From: Rickettsiales bacterium
GTDB taxonomy: Bacteria > Pseudomonadota > Alphaproteobacteria > Rickettsiales > JAJNBL01
Reading direction: 5' to 3'
DNA length: 64,000 nucleotides
Assembly (NCBI GenBank): GCA_021156175.1
Contig: JAJNBL010000002.1
Span: 1 to 64,000, forward strand
Shown here: one piece after another, positions 9,058-18,447 of the stretch
How positions within the stretch are numbered: position 1 is the stretch's first letter
How the letters are laid out: each line of letters begins with the position of its first letter
The notes under the pieces: generated by a model
The model's database searches: none
What the model saw: only the letters and a program-made list of their open reading frames with translations
Told to the model about the DNA's origin: nothing
Position numbers and translations under genes: made by a program

Positions 9058-9770
9058 AGCAGATGCTCTCCCCCATCCACAAACACACATTGGCCCGTCA
9101 TATAGGTTTCACGGATGCAAGTAAGTACTGCTTTGGCGACATCTTCTGAGGTAGCGATTTGTTTGAGCGGTAATGTTGGCTCTTTGGATTTCACATAACC
9201 CGCAAATTCTTCACCCGGAAGTGCAACACCTGGGCAGACCGCATTCACTCGGATATCCGGCCCCAATTCCCGTGCTGCCATTTGGGTAAAGGCTGCCAGT
9301 GTTTTTTTGCTTAAGAGGTACGCGAAGAACGCACCATGATATTGGGTAACGTGGCTATCGACCAAATTCACAATTACACCCTGCTTGCAATACTGCGCAA
9401 AAGCCCGGGATAACAACACCGGCGCATGCAGATTAATCGCCATGGTGCGCGATAAGAGCTCAATATCGGTTTCTTTGAGTGTAGCGCGTTCAAAGATCGA
9501 TGCGTTATTCACCAGCACCCGGCAATCCGGGAAATGCCTCACCACGCTTTGCACCAGCGCATCGAGCCCTTCGGTATCCGCAAGATCCGTCCCGAACAAT
9601 TCGCACTTCCGACCCAATAGCCTCACACGTTCGGCGGTAGTTTCGGCATCTTCTTTGGAGGTATAGTAATGCAATGCAATATCATAGCCGCTTTCTGCCA
9701 AGGCCAGGACGATCGCCCGACCTATGCGCTTAGCGCCTCCCGTGACAAATGCAGTACCTTTAAATGGCAT
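9054..9770 (-). CDS. folM: Short-chain dehydrogenase, probably a FolM-like pteridine reductase
   Basis: NAD(P)-dependent SDR of 238 aa. The N-terminal Rossmann motif TGGAKRIGRAI has the Lys-Arg found in pteridine reductases and FolM, which marks NADPH use. NNAS and the catalytic YLLSK (Tyr-x-x-x-Lys) are present, and the C terminus VFVDGGEHLL is typical. The four-base overlap with folB suggests a pterin substrate, for example dihydromonapterin or dihydrofolate reduction. This also fits the phhB gene at 56.2 kb, although no phenylalanine hydroxylase gene is in view. Family certain; substrate inferred from motif and neighbour. Confidence 0.8.
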   Translation of the reverse strand: MPFKGTAFVTGGAKRIGRAIVLALAESGYDIALHYYTSKEDAETTAERVRLLGRKCELFGTDLADTEGLDALVQSVVRHFPDCRVLVNNASIFERATLKETDIELLSRTMAINLHAPVLLSRAFAQYCKQGVIVNLVDSHVTQYHGAFFAYLLSKKTLAAFTQMAARELGPDIRVNAVCPGVALPGEEFAGYVKSKEPTLPLKQIATSEDVAKAVLTCIRETYMTGQCVFVDGGEHLL

Positions 9771-9817
9771 GGAGTTTCCTTCACGTTAGAAAATAATACC
9801 TTTGTACCGTCTATCAT

Positions 9818-9937
9818 GAAATTTACTAGACCATCAGCAAAAATGGGATTTCCTGAGAATCAGAGCGGAGCGTACGCAAGAGTACGTGAGCACCGAATCG
9901 CAGGGAAATACATTTGCAGCAAGGTATAGTAAATTTC
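9818..9937. repeat. Intergenic imperfect palindrome, copy A (120 bp)
   Basis: The outer arms GAAATTTACTAGACC (9818-9832) and GGTATAGTAAATTTC (9923-9937) pair at 14 of 15 positions. Inner arms (GCAAA/TTTGC, CCTG/CAGG, GCGTAC/GTACGTGAGC) extend the pairing with bulges to a small loop at about 9882-9887. It lies between the ilvD stop and the SDR start, both on the minus strand. It shares its centre (GTAC, loop, GTACGTGAGCACCGA) with copies B and D. No U-run follows, so this is not an ordinary terminator. Confidence 0.8.
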
Positions 9938-9939
9938 TC

Positions 9940-11682
9940 CTAGATATCCGCATAAACGTGTTTCTCGGCCTTCCCACCTGGATGCGTCACCGCACCATAC
10001 TGAGAACTTCCAACACTTTGTGCATATTTCCAGAGCGTACCGGATTGGTAATTATTCTGGCGAGGCTTCCAGTTTTTGCGACGTTCCGCAAGCTCTGCAT
10101 CGCTTAAATCCACATGGATCGTACCTTCCACCGCATCAATCGTGATGATATCACCGTCTTTGAGCAATCCAATCGGACCACCCACTGCCGCTTCCGGCCC
10201 TACGTGACCAATACAGAATCCACGCGTACCGCCAGAGAAACGCCCATCGGTAATGAGTGCCACAGTTTCACCTGCACCTTGTCCATAAAGCGCTGCGGTA
10301 GTGGAGAGCATTTCACGCATGCCCGGGCCTCCTTTTGGCCCTTCATAACGGATCACAAGCACATCGCCATCTTTATAATCATGTTTCTCAACGGCTTTAA
10401 ATGCATCTTCTTCGCAATCAAAGCAACGTGCAGGGCCGGTATGTTTCAAATTCTTCAAACCCGCGATTTTCACAATCGCACCTTCGGGCGCCAAATTCCC
10501 TTTCAAGGCCACTACACCACCGGTCGGACGAATCGGGTTGCTCACTGGGTAAACGACATCCTGGTTTTTCGGGAATTGAACCGATTCAAGTTCTTCTCCA
10601 ATCGTACGACCCGTAACCGTCAAGCAATCACCATGCAAGTAACCGCCTTCAAGCAGCGTCTTTAACACGACCTGCACACCGCCGATCTCAAACAGATCTT
10701 TCGCGACATATTTTCCACCCGGTTTCAAGTCCGCGATGTACGGCGTTTTCTTAAAGATTTCACCCACATCAAATAAATCGAAATCGATGCCACATTCGTT
10801 TGCTAACGCTGGCAAGTGAAGGCCTGCATTCGTTGAACCTCCCGTCGCTGCGACTATCACTGCCGCATTTTCGAGCGACTTACGTGTGACAATATCACGC
10901 GGACGGATGCCTTTGGCCAAACATTCCATCACCGCTTTACCCGATGCATAGGCATAATCATCCCGGTTTTCATACGGAGCTGGAGCGCCAGAAGATCCCG
11001 GAAGTGCCAATCCAATTGCTTCGGATACACACGCCATCGTATTCGCCGTAAATTGGCCACCGCATGCGCCCGCGGAAGGGCAAGCATTGCGGGTCAATTC
11101 TTTCAAATCTTCTTTGCTCATTTTTCCAGCATCGCACTGGCCAACGGCTTCAAATACATCAACGATGGTCACATCTTTGCCTTTAAAACGTCCCGGAAGG
11201 ATTGAGCCGCCATACATAAATACCGAAGGGATGTTCAAGCGCACCATCGCCATCATCATCCCTGGCAACGACTTATCGCAACCGGCTAATCCTACGAGCG
11301 CATCATAGCAATGGCCGCGCACCGTGAGTTCAATAGAATCCGCAATGACTTCACGCGATACCAACGAGGATTTCATTCCTTGATGGCCCATCGCCATACC
11401 GTCGGTCACGGTGATCGTACAAAATTCGCGTGGCGTTCCGCCGCCATCTTTTACACCCTTTTTCGCAGGCTGAGCCTGGCGCTGCAACGCGATATTACAC
11501 GGTGCCGCCTCGTTCCATGCACTCACGACCCCAACCAGCGGCTTGTCGATATCCTCATCCTTTAAACCTTGCGGATAGAGTTCCGTTTGCATCGGATAGA
11601 GCATGGTTCTGCGGCCTTCGCACCCGTGGACTTGGGTGATATAGCGGCTTGGGAGTTTCGATTTATCAAAACGTTTTGTCAT
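9940..11682 (-). CDS. ilvD: Dihydroxy-acid dehydratase
   Basis: Fe-S dehydratase of valine, isoleucine and pantothenate precursor synthesis: dihydroxy-acids to 2-keto acids. 580 aa. Cluster-binding motifs are intact: [17 protein letters not shown] and [13 protein letters not shown]-like [11 protein letters not shown]. The active-site region [13 protein letters not shown] and a normal C terminus are present. The start at 11682 ([12 protein letters not shown]) has GAAGG upstream and matches the family; a TTG 30 bp earlier would add ten odd residues. ilvB-ilvN lie 7 kb away on the same strand, so the pathway is split. The TAG stop lies 3 bp outside palindrome copy A. Confidence 0.97.
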   Translation of the reverse strand: MTKRFDKSKLPSRYITQVHGCEGRRTMLYPMQTELYPQGLKDEDIDKPLVGVVSAWNEAAPCNIALQRQAQPAKKGVKDGGGTPREFCTITVTDGMAMGHQGMKSSLVSREVIADSIELTVRGHCYDALVGLAGCDKSLPGMMMAMVRLNIPSVFMYGGSILPGRFKGKDVTIVDVFEAVGQCDAGKMSKEDLKELTRNACPSAGACGGQFTANTMACVSEAIGLALPGSSGAPAPYENRDDYAYASGKAVMECLAKGIRPRDIVTRKSLENAAVIVAATGGSTNAGLHLPALANECGIDFDLFDVGEIFKKTPYIADLKPGGKYVAKDLFEIGGVQVVLKTLLEGGYLHGDCLTVTGRTIGEELESVQFPKNQDVVYPVSNPIRPTGGVVALKGNLAPEGAIVKIAGLKNLKHTGPARCFDCEEDAFKAVEKHDYKDGDVLVIRYEGPKGGPGMREMLSTTAALYGQGAGETVALITDGRFSGGTRGFCIGHVGPEAAVGGPIGLLKDGDIITIDAVEGTIHVDLSDAELAERRKNWKPRQNNYQSGTLWKYAQSVGSSQYGAVTHPGGKAEKHVYADI

Positions 11683-11786
11683 GGGAATATACCTTCGGAA
11701 ATAGTAATTCAATGCCTGAAAACAGGCCGTTCATCTATAATCGGTTTTAACGTAAAGACTTTTAGATGACAAGCAGGAAACGCGGA

Positions 11787-14567
11787 TTATTCGGTTTTAG
11801 AACGGCTGTTCGTAATGCTGGGAAGTTTTTCGATGGTTTTGGTTTCAACCGTCATTTTGGGTGCGGTAGGAGCAACCGGGCGGGTTATTCTCGGTTCTGC
11901 AACAGAAGGAACGGTGACTTGATGCGCACGCACTGCTTCTTTTGCTTTCTTATCTTCGGCTTCTTTAGTTGCTGAGGTCTGTTTAACTGACTTGTTCTTA
12001 TCGTCTTTAACTCCAGGTTTTTCAGCCGCATCCGGAGTTTTTACTTCTGTATCGGTAGCAGGCTCCTTTGGCGTAGCTTCTGGCGTTTGAGCCTTTCCTT
12101 CAGGCTTTGCGTCTTTGTTCTCTTCCGTTTCCGTTTCCAGTTTTTTTACTTCTTCTGGCTTCGTGCTTTCTTCTGTTTTTGGAGCAGCATCCGTCGCTTT
12201 TGGATCCTTTGAAGCCGCCTCTGGGCTTACTTTCTCGCCTTCTTTTTTCGTATCGGTATTATCTGTACCTACTGTTGCGTCCTTAGCTGCAGCGGGCGCT
12301 GTTTGGTCTGTGGTTTTTACATCAGAAGACGAAGTTTTTTCTGAGGGTTTTGTTTCCTCAGGAACAGCCGGCTCTGTCGTTGTTTCCATAGCCGGATTTG
12401 CTACATCCGCAACCTCATAAGAAGCATGGAAGGTGCTTGCCGTCCGGACAATACGATAGGTAGGCTGAGGCAGCAACTGCGTATGTTTATCGCCTTCATC
12501 TTCCAGGCCTGGCTCTTCACGGTGATGTGGAAGGAGGTCCTCCTCACTGTCAACAGGGCTACCTACGCTTGGAGTTTTTTGGCTAGATTCAATGCCTGCA
12601 AGGTAGCGCGCAAGTTCAATATTACCTGCCAACTTGGCAATATCGGCAGCTTTACGACCATAGGTGTCAAACCGCCTGGTATCCGCGCCACGTCCAATCA
12701 GAACATTTACCAACATATTGTCGCCACGGTGCGCAGCATACATAAGTGGAGTATAGCCCTCCGCATCGGAAACATTCGGATTCGCGCGATAATCCAACAG
12801 GAACGATGCTTGATAACTATCACCCGCTTTTACTGCACTGGTGAGGTAGGTATCGCCGCTTTTCAATCTTCCATTCACATCGAAATCGGGGCCCATCAGC
12901 ATCGGCGCAATAGTATACAAACGACGTTCCAGCGCAAACAGGAGCGGGGGTTTTCCTTCCTTATTCGCCACACGGGTGCTTGCACCATTGGAACGTAATG
13001 CATGAATAATATCCGGACGGTCGTTAATTGCCGCAATATGGAGTGCCGTTACACCGGAAAAATCTTGTGCATTCGGATCTGCTTTTTGCGCAAGCAAGAA
13101 ACGTACGGAGTTGATATCCCCTACGCGAGCTGCATGATGAAGCGGCGTAAGCCCTTCTGAATCTTGCATATTAATGCTATTAATGCGTGGCAGAAGTGCC
13201 CGAAGTGCGGTTAAATTACCGTCCATTACGGCACCAAAGAACTGCTTATCGTAATCCCCTTGGTAAGTAGCAGGCGATAAGTGCTTGTTCTCGTAGCTGT
13301 ACTCTTTTTTATAAATAGCGGATGGGCGCACATCTGTACGATATTTGAACGCAGGACGCGGAGCATTCGGCTCATACGGCTCTTTCGGGTAACGTGATGC
13401 CAATGGGTCGCCTTTCTGAGCAGACACATTCGCAGGGACATCTCCGCCCGCCTCTGCTTCTTCATTCAGATTACGCACAAGACGCCGAATTTCCGGCACT
13501 TCGAGATCCAGTTCTTCCATTAATTCTTCGGTAGAAGCTGCACGTTTATCCGTAGCATCGAGGCCTTCATTGAGATCCGCCGCCGTTAGCGTATTGTGCT
13601 CTGCTTCCTTAGCCGATTTCTCTTTCTTTGCTTCTTTTGGTGCCTTTTCTTCAGGCTTCGCTTTCGTTTCAGCCGTCGATTTTTTTGCTTCTTCTACCGA
13701 TGCAGGTGCTTTTGCTTCCGCTTTTTTCGTTTCTTCTGCCGCAGATTTAGCCGTCTCTGCAACCGGAGCAGTTTTTGTTTCTGCCACTGCTGATTTAGCG
13801 GCATCTTTTGCAGGTTCTGTAGCTACAGGAAGGGCTGGCGCTATGACCGGCACAACAGGTGCAGGAACCGCTTTTGTATCTTTATCTTTTGCTGTCTTAT
13901 CGTCTTTCTTTGGAGATCCCGCGCTGTCAAAGGAAAGAGTCGCAGTAAATGCATCATCTTGTTTCGCTGCCTTCGGCTGAGCGACTACAGGTGCTGGTGC
14001 CAGCGTTGTGACGACAGGCTTGGATTCTTTTTCTTCCGTAATCGTCAAAGACGGAAGCGCTGGAAGGCCCGGCACGGCATCCGAAGTCGGCACTGTCGTC
14101 GTGGCTGTTGCATTCGCAACATTATACACTTCTTTCGATTTCACTTCCTTTAAAGGAGCCTCAGGCAGCGGAGCTTTCGCCACGTTTGATGCCGGTGCGA
14201 GGGGAGCCGCAGGAGGCGTTGGCAGCGGTGCTACAGCGATTTCCGCTATCGGAGTAGGAATTGGCAGGGTTACTGTAGGCGATCCTGGAACTGTTGGAGG
14301 CGTTACAGCACCGGTTGCTTCAGGTGCAACGGCGACAGAGGGTAATGGTGGCAAACCGCTGCCCTCTTCCCATACAACCGTTTCGGTGGTAGGAGCCGCA
14401 ACAGGCGCTGCGGGAACTGCAGTACCTTGAAGCAAGGTTTCCGGATGGGTAAATGCTTGACCAATTTTTGGGAGAATAGCAGCCGTATCCGCAGACGGAT
14501 TTTGCGCTTGAGGCGCATAGGCCTTCATGCCCAACATTAATATAAGACTCGCCCCAGCCAGAGACAT
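11787..14567 (-). CDS. Large ankyrin-repeat protein with disordered flanks
   Basis: Protein of 926 aa. The N terminus (LAGASLILMLGMKAYA) looks like a signal sequence or membrane anchor. Residues about 20-430 and 660-926 are low complexity, rich in Ala, Pro, Thr, Lys and Glu with runs such as AEETKKAEAK, and are probably disordered. Between them (about 437-660) lie six or seven ankyrin repeats, for example EGLTPLHHAARVGDINSVRFLL and DPNAQ spacers (repeat helix pairs of about 33 residues). Ankyrin repeats bind proteins. With a T4SS block in the same window an effector or surface role is possible, but a periplasmic scaffold fits the signal sequence better. Not a known named family. Confidence 0.85.
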   Translation of the reverse strand: MSLAGASLILMLGMKAYAPQAQNPSADTAAILPKIGQAFTHPETLLQGTAVPAAPVAAPTTETVVWEEGSGLPPLPSVAVAPEATGAVTPPTVPGSPTVTLPIPTPIAEIAVAPLPTPPAAPLAPASNVAKAPLPEAPLKEVKSKEVYNVANATATTTVPTSDAVPGLPALPSLTITEEKESKPVVTTLAPAPVVAQPKAAKQDDAFTATLSFDSAGSPKKDDKTAKDKDTKAVPAPVVPVIAPALPVATEPAKDAAKSAVAETKTAPVAETAKSAAEETKKAEAKAPASVEEAKKSTAETKAKPEEKAPKEAKKEKSAKEAEHNTLTAADLNEGLDATDKRAASTEELMEELDLEVPEIRRLVRNLNEEAEAGGDVPANVSAQKGDPLASRYPKEPYEPNAPRPAFKYRTDVRPSAIYKKEYSYENKHLSPATYQGDYDKQFFGAVMDGNLTALRALLPRINSINMQDSEGLTPLHHAARVGDINSVRFLLAQKADPNAQDFSGVTALHIAAINDRPDIIHALRSNGASTRVANKEGKPPLLFALERRLYTIAPMLMGPDFDVNGRLKSGDTYLTSAVKAGDSYQASFLLDYRANPNVSDAEGYTPLMYAAHRGDNMLVNVLIGRGADTRRFDTYGRKAADIAKLAGNIELARYLAGIESSQKTPSVGSPVDSEEDLLPHHREEPGLEDEGDKHTQLLPQPTYRIVRTASTFHASYEVADVANPAMETTTEPAVPEETKPSEKTSSSDVKTTDQTAPAAAKDATVGTDNTDTKKEGEKVSPEAASKDPKATDAAPKTEESTKPEEVKKLETETEENKDAKPEGKAQTPEATPKEPATDTEVKTPDAAEKPGVKDDKNKSVKQTSATKEAEDKKAKEAVRAHQVTVPSVAEPRITRPVAPTAPKMTVETKTIEKLPSITNSRSKTE

Positions 14568-14769
14568 ACCGCGTAAAAACCTTTACAATACAGAATAATA
14601 AAAAGGAACTCTCTCGTCGCAGCCTAAAAACAGCACAATAACACGACTTTTCACAGCGCCACCATAACGACAGAGGCAGAGAAAGTAAAGAAAAATATAA
14701 TCAGCTCACCTTACCTTGGAGTACAAGGAAAGGCCTGAAATGGGCACTGGCTGGCGCTAAACCCTAGGG

Positions 14770-14832
14770 CTAAAAGAGGGAAAAGCACCCGGTAAGGAGG
14801 AAAGAAATGGCAATCAGGACCGCATAACGCAT
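14770..14832 (-). CDS. Tiny possible lipoprotein (20 codons)
   Basis: An open frame of 20 codons with a strong ribosome site: AAGGAAGGAG, 6 nt before the ATG at 14832. It encodes MRYAVLIAISFLLTGCFSLF, a complete lipoprotein signal (charged start, hydrophobic core, lipobox LTGC with Cys16). Only four residues follow the Cys, so signal peptidase II would release a five-residue lipopeptide. It lies in the 337-bp gap 14568-14904 between the PgpA-like gene (upstream, same strand) and the ankyrin gene (downstream). It could be a real small lipoprotein or the start of a decayed one; the pairing of a perfect ribosome site with a perfect lipobox argues against chance. Confidence 0.45.
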   Translation of the reverse strand: MRYAVLIAISFLLTGCFSLF

Positions 14833-14904
14833 AAAAGACTCCTTCCTTTATCTTGACCAACTCCAGGCGGGTTGGCTTATGTTTATGACCCTAACGGAAA
14901 ATGG

Positions 14905-15618
14905 TTAATTTTTACTTTCCTCGATGGCTTCTTTTACGATCCGGTAATTTTTCTCATTTTTGATCGTGATATACGATTTCAGGAAGGTATATTCGTAATA
15001 CCTCACCATGGTTGGGATATCGAGCTTCATGGGGAAGAAGGATACCAGGATAAGGATCAGGGCAATATAAATGGGGATAAAAATATCATCGACAATCGCG
15101 CCGATGCTGCTGTTCATCATATTCCGCTCCAGCCAGTCGCGTGGCCATACTGCCCACTCGAGGAAGAAGTGATAAAGCACGAACGGCAACGGGAACACTG
15201 CACAGAATGAAAGTATTTTCGGAATAATGACTCCGCACATCAGAAATTTGGTGCAGGTATCCATAAGCGCGCCGATAATAGCGCTATAGGCCGCCACCCA
15301 CCAAGGAAGGCAAAGGCAGATCATAAGAATGATCCCCCCCACGCGATCAATCACCATTTCGCCTAAAAGATTGCCCTGTAGCCGGTATAGCCCGCCTACT
15401 ACAGTGCCGATAACGAATAAGGTAAAAGCGGTGACTGCAAGCGGAGCACCCCAGAGGAAGATGTTCTCGCCGTAAAGGCCACAAGCCAAAATAACGACCC
15501 AAGCAATAGCGCAAGCCATCATGGAAAGCCATACATTGCGGCCAAACTCAATTTTCCCCAAACCGAGCATGGTTATAACGGGAGACAAAGGTATGAGCTT
15601 AAAAAGCTTTTTTAGCAT
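14905..15618 (-). CDS. Polytopic membrane protein, distant PgpA-like
   Basis: Protein of 237 aa with four or five membrane segments. Its layout follows phosphatidylglycerophosphatase A: a central MVIDRVGGIIL where PgpA has IVIDEVVGQW, and a C-terminal WPRDWLERN then IGAIVDDIFIPIY where PgpA has WPIRWLDR then GIMLDDVLAGLY. The acidic residue after IDE of PgpA is Arg here and the N-terminal G-PGT motif is not visible. A catalytically altered or diverged PgpA relative is therefore my reading; an unrelated membrane protein remains possible. The C-terminal tail of about 35 aa is charged. Upstream of the tiny lipoprotein gene on the same strand; divergent from uvrC. Confidence 0.5.
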   Translation of the reverse strand: MLKKLFKLIPLSPVITMLGLGKIEFGRNVWLSMMACAIAWVVILACGLYGENIFLWGAPLAVTAFTLFVIGTVVGGLYRLQGNLLGEMVIDRVGGIILMICLCLPWWVAAYSAIIGALMDTCTKFLMCGVIIPKILSFCAVFPLPFVLYHFFLEWAVWPRDWLERNMMNSSIGAIVDDIFIPIYIALILILVSFFPMKLDIPTMVRYYEYTFLKSYITIKNEKNYRIVKEAIEESKN

Positions 15619-15730
15619 GACCCTCTTGTGCCACTACTGTATGATGGAGGCAAATGACAAAACAGTGGTAACTCTTCATTGAAGATCAGTCAAGCCCAAT
15701 ACACGATATACCAGGATTCCTGGACTTGCT

Positions 15731-17611
15731 ATGGATGATATAACAACAGCTTCTTCGCACTCTGACACATCTCCCGACATCGGGGTGGAAGTCATCCGCC
15801 GGATGGTGGCAACCCTCACCGATGCACCCGGTGTTTATCGGATGTTAGATCATGTCGGCAAGCCCCTTTATGTCGGTAAGGCACGGAATCTTTCCAAACG
15901 CGTTGTGGCCTATACCCACCCGGAAAAACTCCCGTATCGTCTACAGCGGATGATTGCGCACACAGCCTCGATGGAAATCCAGACCACCCACACGGAAGCG
16001 GAGGCCTTGCTGTTGGAAGCCAATATTATTAAGCATCTTCGGCCACGCTATAATATCCTGCTTAAAGACGATAAGAGTTTCCCTTATATCTTGATGACTA
16101 CCGATCAACCTTATCCTCGCATTACCAAACATCGCGGGAGCCGAAACCAGAAGGGAAAATATTTCGGCCCCTTTGCCTCCGCCGGCAGTGTGAATGAAGC
16201 AATCGCGCAACTCCAGAAAATTTTTCTGCTCCGTCCCTGTTCGGATAATTTCTTCGCCAACCGCGTTCGGCCATGCCTTGAATATCAGATCAAGCGCTGC
16301 TCTGCTCCGTGCGTGGAGAAAATTACAAGAGACGATTACCGCGAACTTGTGACCCAAGCGCTGGATTTCTTATCGGGTAAAAGCCGTGAAGTGCAGGAAC
16401 TCCTCGCACGCAAGATGGACGCCGCGAGCAGCAACATGCAGTATGAAGAAGCGGCACGGTATCGCGATCGGATTGCGGCACTCACGCATATCCAAAGCAC
16501 GCAGCATGTGAATGTTTCAACACTTTCGGATGCCGATATACTCGGGCTTTATCGGAACGGCGCGGAGTGCTGTATTGAGGTACTGTTTTATCGCGGCGGA
16601 CAGAATTTTGGCAATGCGTCCTACTTCCCCAACGGCACAGAGGATTTAAGCGATGCCGAAATTCTGGAAGCCTTTATCGGGCAGTTTTACCAAACCCACC
16701 TGCCGCCTCGCCAAGTCGTGGTAAGTCATCCGGTAGAGACTCCGGAAATACTTGAAGAAGCGCTCTCCATGCTTGCGGAATATACAGTAAAACTCCTTCA
16801 TCCCAAAGGCGGTGACAAACAGAAAGTTTTGGAAGTCGCTCTAAGTAATGCTCAAGCCGCACTCAAACGCCGCCACGAGACGGAAGAAAAAGAGGGCAAG
16901 TTATTAGCTCAACTTGCTACTTTGATTGAACGCCCGCTTGCCGAACTTGAGCGCATTGAAGTCTATGACAACAGCCATACGATGGGAACTTATCCGATTG
17001 GCGCGATGATTGTCGCCACCCGCAAAGGATTTCTGCGGCAGGCTTATCGACGGCATACTATCCGATCCAACATCCAGCCTGGCGATGATTATGCCATGAT
17101 GCGAGAGGTTATCACGCGCCGATTTTTACGCGCACAAAAAGATGCCCCCGAACGCACCTCCGGTATCTGGCCGGATTTACTGGTGATTGATGGAGGTAGG
17201 ACGCATTTGGAAGCCGTGCTGCAAGCACTTGCCACACTAGGTATTCACGATCAGGCGGTGATCAGTATTTCCAAAGGACCCGGGCGCAAAGTCGGTGAAG
17301 AGCAATTCCATCTGCCGGGACGTGAAGCCTTTACGCTACCTCCAACCGATCAGCTCGCACAATACCTCCAGCGGCTTCGCGATGAAGCGCATGGTTATGC
17401 GATTGGGTCACATCGGAAGAAACGCGGACAATCCGTTCGGCAATCGACACTCGATAGCATCACCGGCATCGGTGCAAAACGGAAAAAAGCCCTACTTACG
17501 CATTTTGGTTCGGCCAAAGCCGTCGGCGATGCAAAGATTGAAGATTTGATGAAAGTCGATGGCATCAATCGCGCCATTGCCGAGGAAATCTTGCGGCATT
17601 TGCGGGGGTAG
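15731..17611 (+). CDS. uvrC: Excinuclease ABC subunit C
   Basis: Nucleotide excision repair nuclease that cuts on both sides of a lesion with UvrA and UvrB. 626 aa, normal length. Domains in order: GIY-YIG (about 33-110, APGVYRMLDHVGKPLYVGKA), UVR motif contacting UvrB (about 230-255, MQYEEAARYRDRI), the C-terminal RNase H-like nuclease (IEVYDNSHTMGTYPIGAMIV) and a helix-hairpin-helix pair (ITGIGAKRKKALL and VDGINRAIAEEIL) that binds DNA. The start at 15731 lies after GGACTTGCT; no alternative is better. Tail to tail with the unknown gene at 17613, with 1 bp between them. Confidence 0.97.
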   Translation: MDDITTASSHSDTSPDIGVEVIRRMVATLTDAPGVYRMLDHVGKPLYVGKARNLSKRVVAYTHPEKLPYRLQRMIAHTASMEIQTTHTEAEALLLEANIIKHLRPRYNILLKDDKSFPYILMTTDQPYPRITKHRGSRNQKGKYFGPFASAGSVNEAIAQLQKIFLLRPCSDNFFANRVRPCLEYQIKRCSAPCVEKITRDDYRELVTQALDFLSGKSREVQELLARKMDAASSNMQYEEAARYRDRIAALTHIQSTQHVNVSTLSDADILGLYRNGAECCIEVLFYRGGQNFGNASYFPNGTEDLSDAEILEAFIGQFYQTHLPPRQVVVSHPVETPEILEEALSMLAEYTVKLLHPKGGDKQKVLEVALSNAQAALKRRHETEEKEGKLLAQLATLIERPLAELERIEVYDNSHTMGTYPIGAMIVATRKGFLRQAYRRHTIRSNIQPGDDYAMMREVITRRFLRAQKDAPERTSGIWPDLLVIDGGRTHLEAVLQALATLGIHDQAVISISKGPGRKVGEEQFHLPGREAFTLPPTDQLAQYLQRLRDEAHGYAIGSHRKKRGQSVRQSTLDSITGIGAKRKKALLTHFGSAKAVGDAKIEDLMKVDGINRAIAEEILRHLRG

Positions 17612-17612
17612 C

Positions 17613-18428
17613 TTACTGAAATACACCTACGCCTGCGCCTTTATCTTCCCCACTCTTTCTGCGGTCAACTACGTTTGCCACATGAACACCCGTAGAGGAT
17701 GAAGATACGCTTGGCGAGATCGATGAACGTTGCTCGATTCCAGGAATTTGCTTCAAGGAGTTTAACAGCGAAGCCTCTGGTTCATTCGTATTGAATGGAA
17801 CATAGGTAACACCTGCATTTTGTACCCCTAAATCCACAGCCACTTGATAGCCGCGGTTAAGCGTTATGATACGTGTTCCTGCTACATCATATCCTTTATC
17901 CGTAACGGCAATTTTCGCCAGTTCTTTTTGATTAAGCTGGCCTTTGCCTGCACCTTCATACGACGTAATCACGTGCGCGTTATCCAGCAGCGTAATAGCT
18001 TTGTCCGTAAGGGCTTGCTTGATAAAATTAAACTGGATTGGATTCGTTGCGGAAGGGACAGCGAATTCAATCCCTTTTTCCTTTGCAAATTGCTCAGCTT
18101 CCTTAAGTTGTTTTGCTACTTCATCCGTAATGGTGTCGCACATAGCGTTCCAACAACGATCAAACGTCGCATCATCGAGAGCTGAACCTAACTGAGCGTT
18201 GATGGCCGCTCGAAATTGAGCATCGGTCAGATTTCCTTTTTTACCATTATCAATGGTATTTGGCCCGAAAGGAGAACTATCCCATAAAAGAGCTGCTTTT
18301 ACTTTGAGTGAATCGAAAAAACCTCCTCCCAGTGCTTGGGTAAAAGCATCAACCGACTTGCTTAGATCCGATTGTACAATCTGCCCAAGGGATACAAGCA
18401 CTACAATTCTTTCTTTATTTTTACTCAT
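17613..18428 (-). CDS. Unknown protein with faint HAD-like pattern
   Basis: Protein of 271 aa, no signal peptide. Its order of elements recalls HAD phosphatases: a strand at the start (RIVVLVSLGQIVQ) where the catalytic DxD should be, a helical cap-like region (FDRCWNAMCDTITDEV), then VPSATNPIQFNFIKQAL in place of the SNT motif, and VAVDLGVQNAGVTYVPF near the end. The catalytic Asp residues are missing, so if related it is a pseudo-enzyme. The last 60 residues are Ser-rich and probably disordered. It follows yqhA by 19 bp at the end of the ilvB-ilvN-yqhA run. I cannot assign a function. Confidence 0.55.
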   Translation of the reverse strand: MSKNKERIVVLVSLGQIVQSDLSKSVDAFTQALGGGFFDSLKVKAALLWDSSPFGPNTIDNGKKGNLTDAQFRAAINAQLGSALDDATFDRCWNAMCDTITDEVAKQLKEAEQFAKEKGIEFAVPSATNPIQFNFIKQALTDKAITLLDNAHVITSYEGAGKGQLNQKELAKIAVTDKGYDVAGTRIITLNRGYQVAVDLGVQNAGVTYVPFNTNEPEASLLNSLKQIPGIEQRSSISPSVSSSSTGVHVANVVDRRKSGEDKGAGVGVFQ

Positions 18429-18447
18429 TATAACTACCGTATCACTA

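Noticed and set aside
13570-13980. Phe/Ser/Ala-rich plus-strand frame opposite the ankyrin gene
   Set aside because: Reverse complement of the Lys/Glu/Ala-rich low-complexity part of the ankyrin protein; no ribosome site.
14806-14826. Plus-strand mini ORF (six codons) after TAAGGAGG, possible leader peptide
   Set aside because: The apparent ribosome site is the complement of coding sequence of the minus-strand tiny lipoprotein, and no plus-strand gene follows before uvrC 900 bp away.
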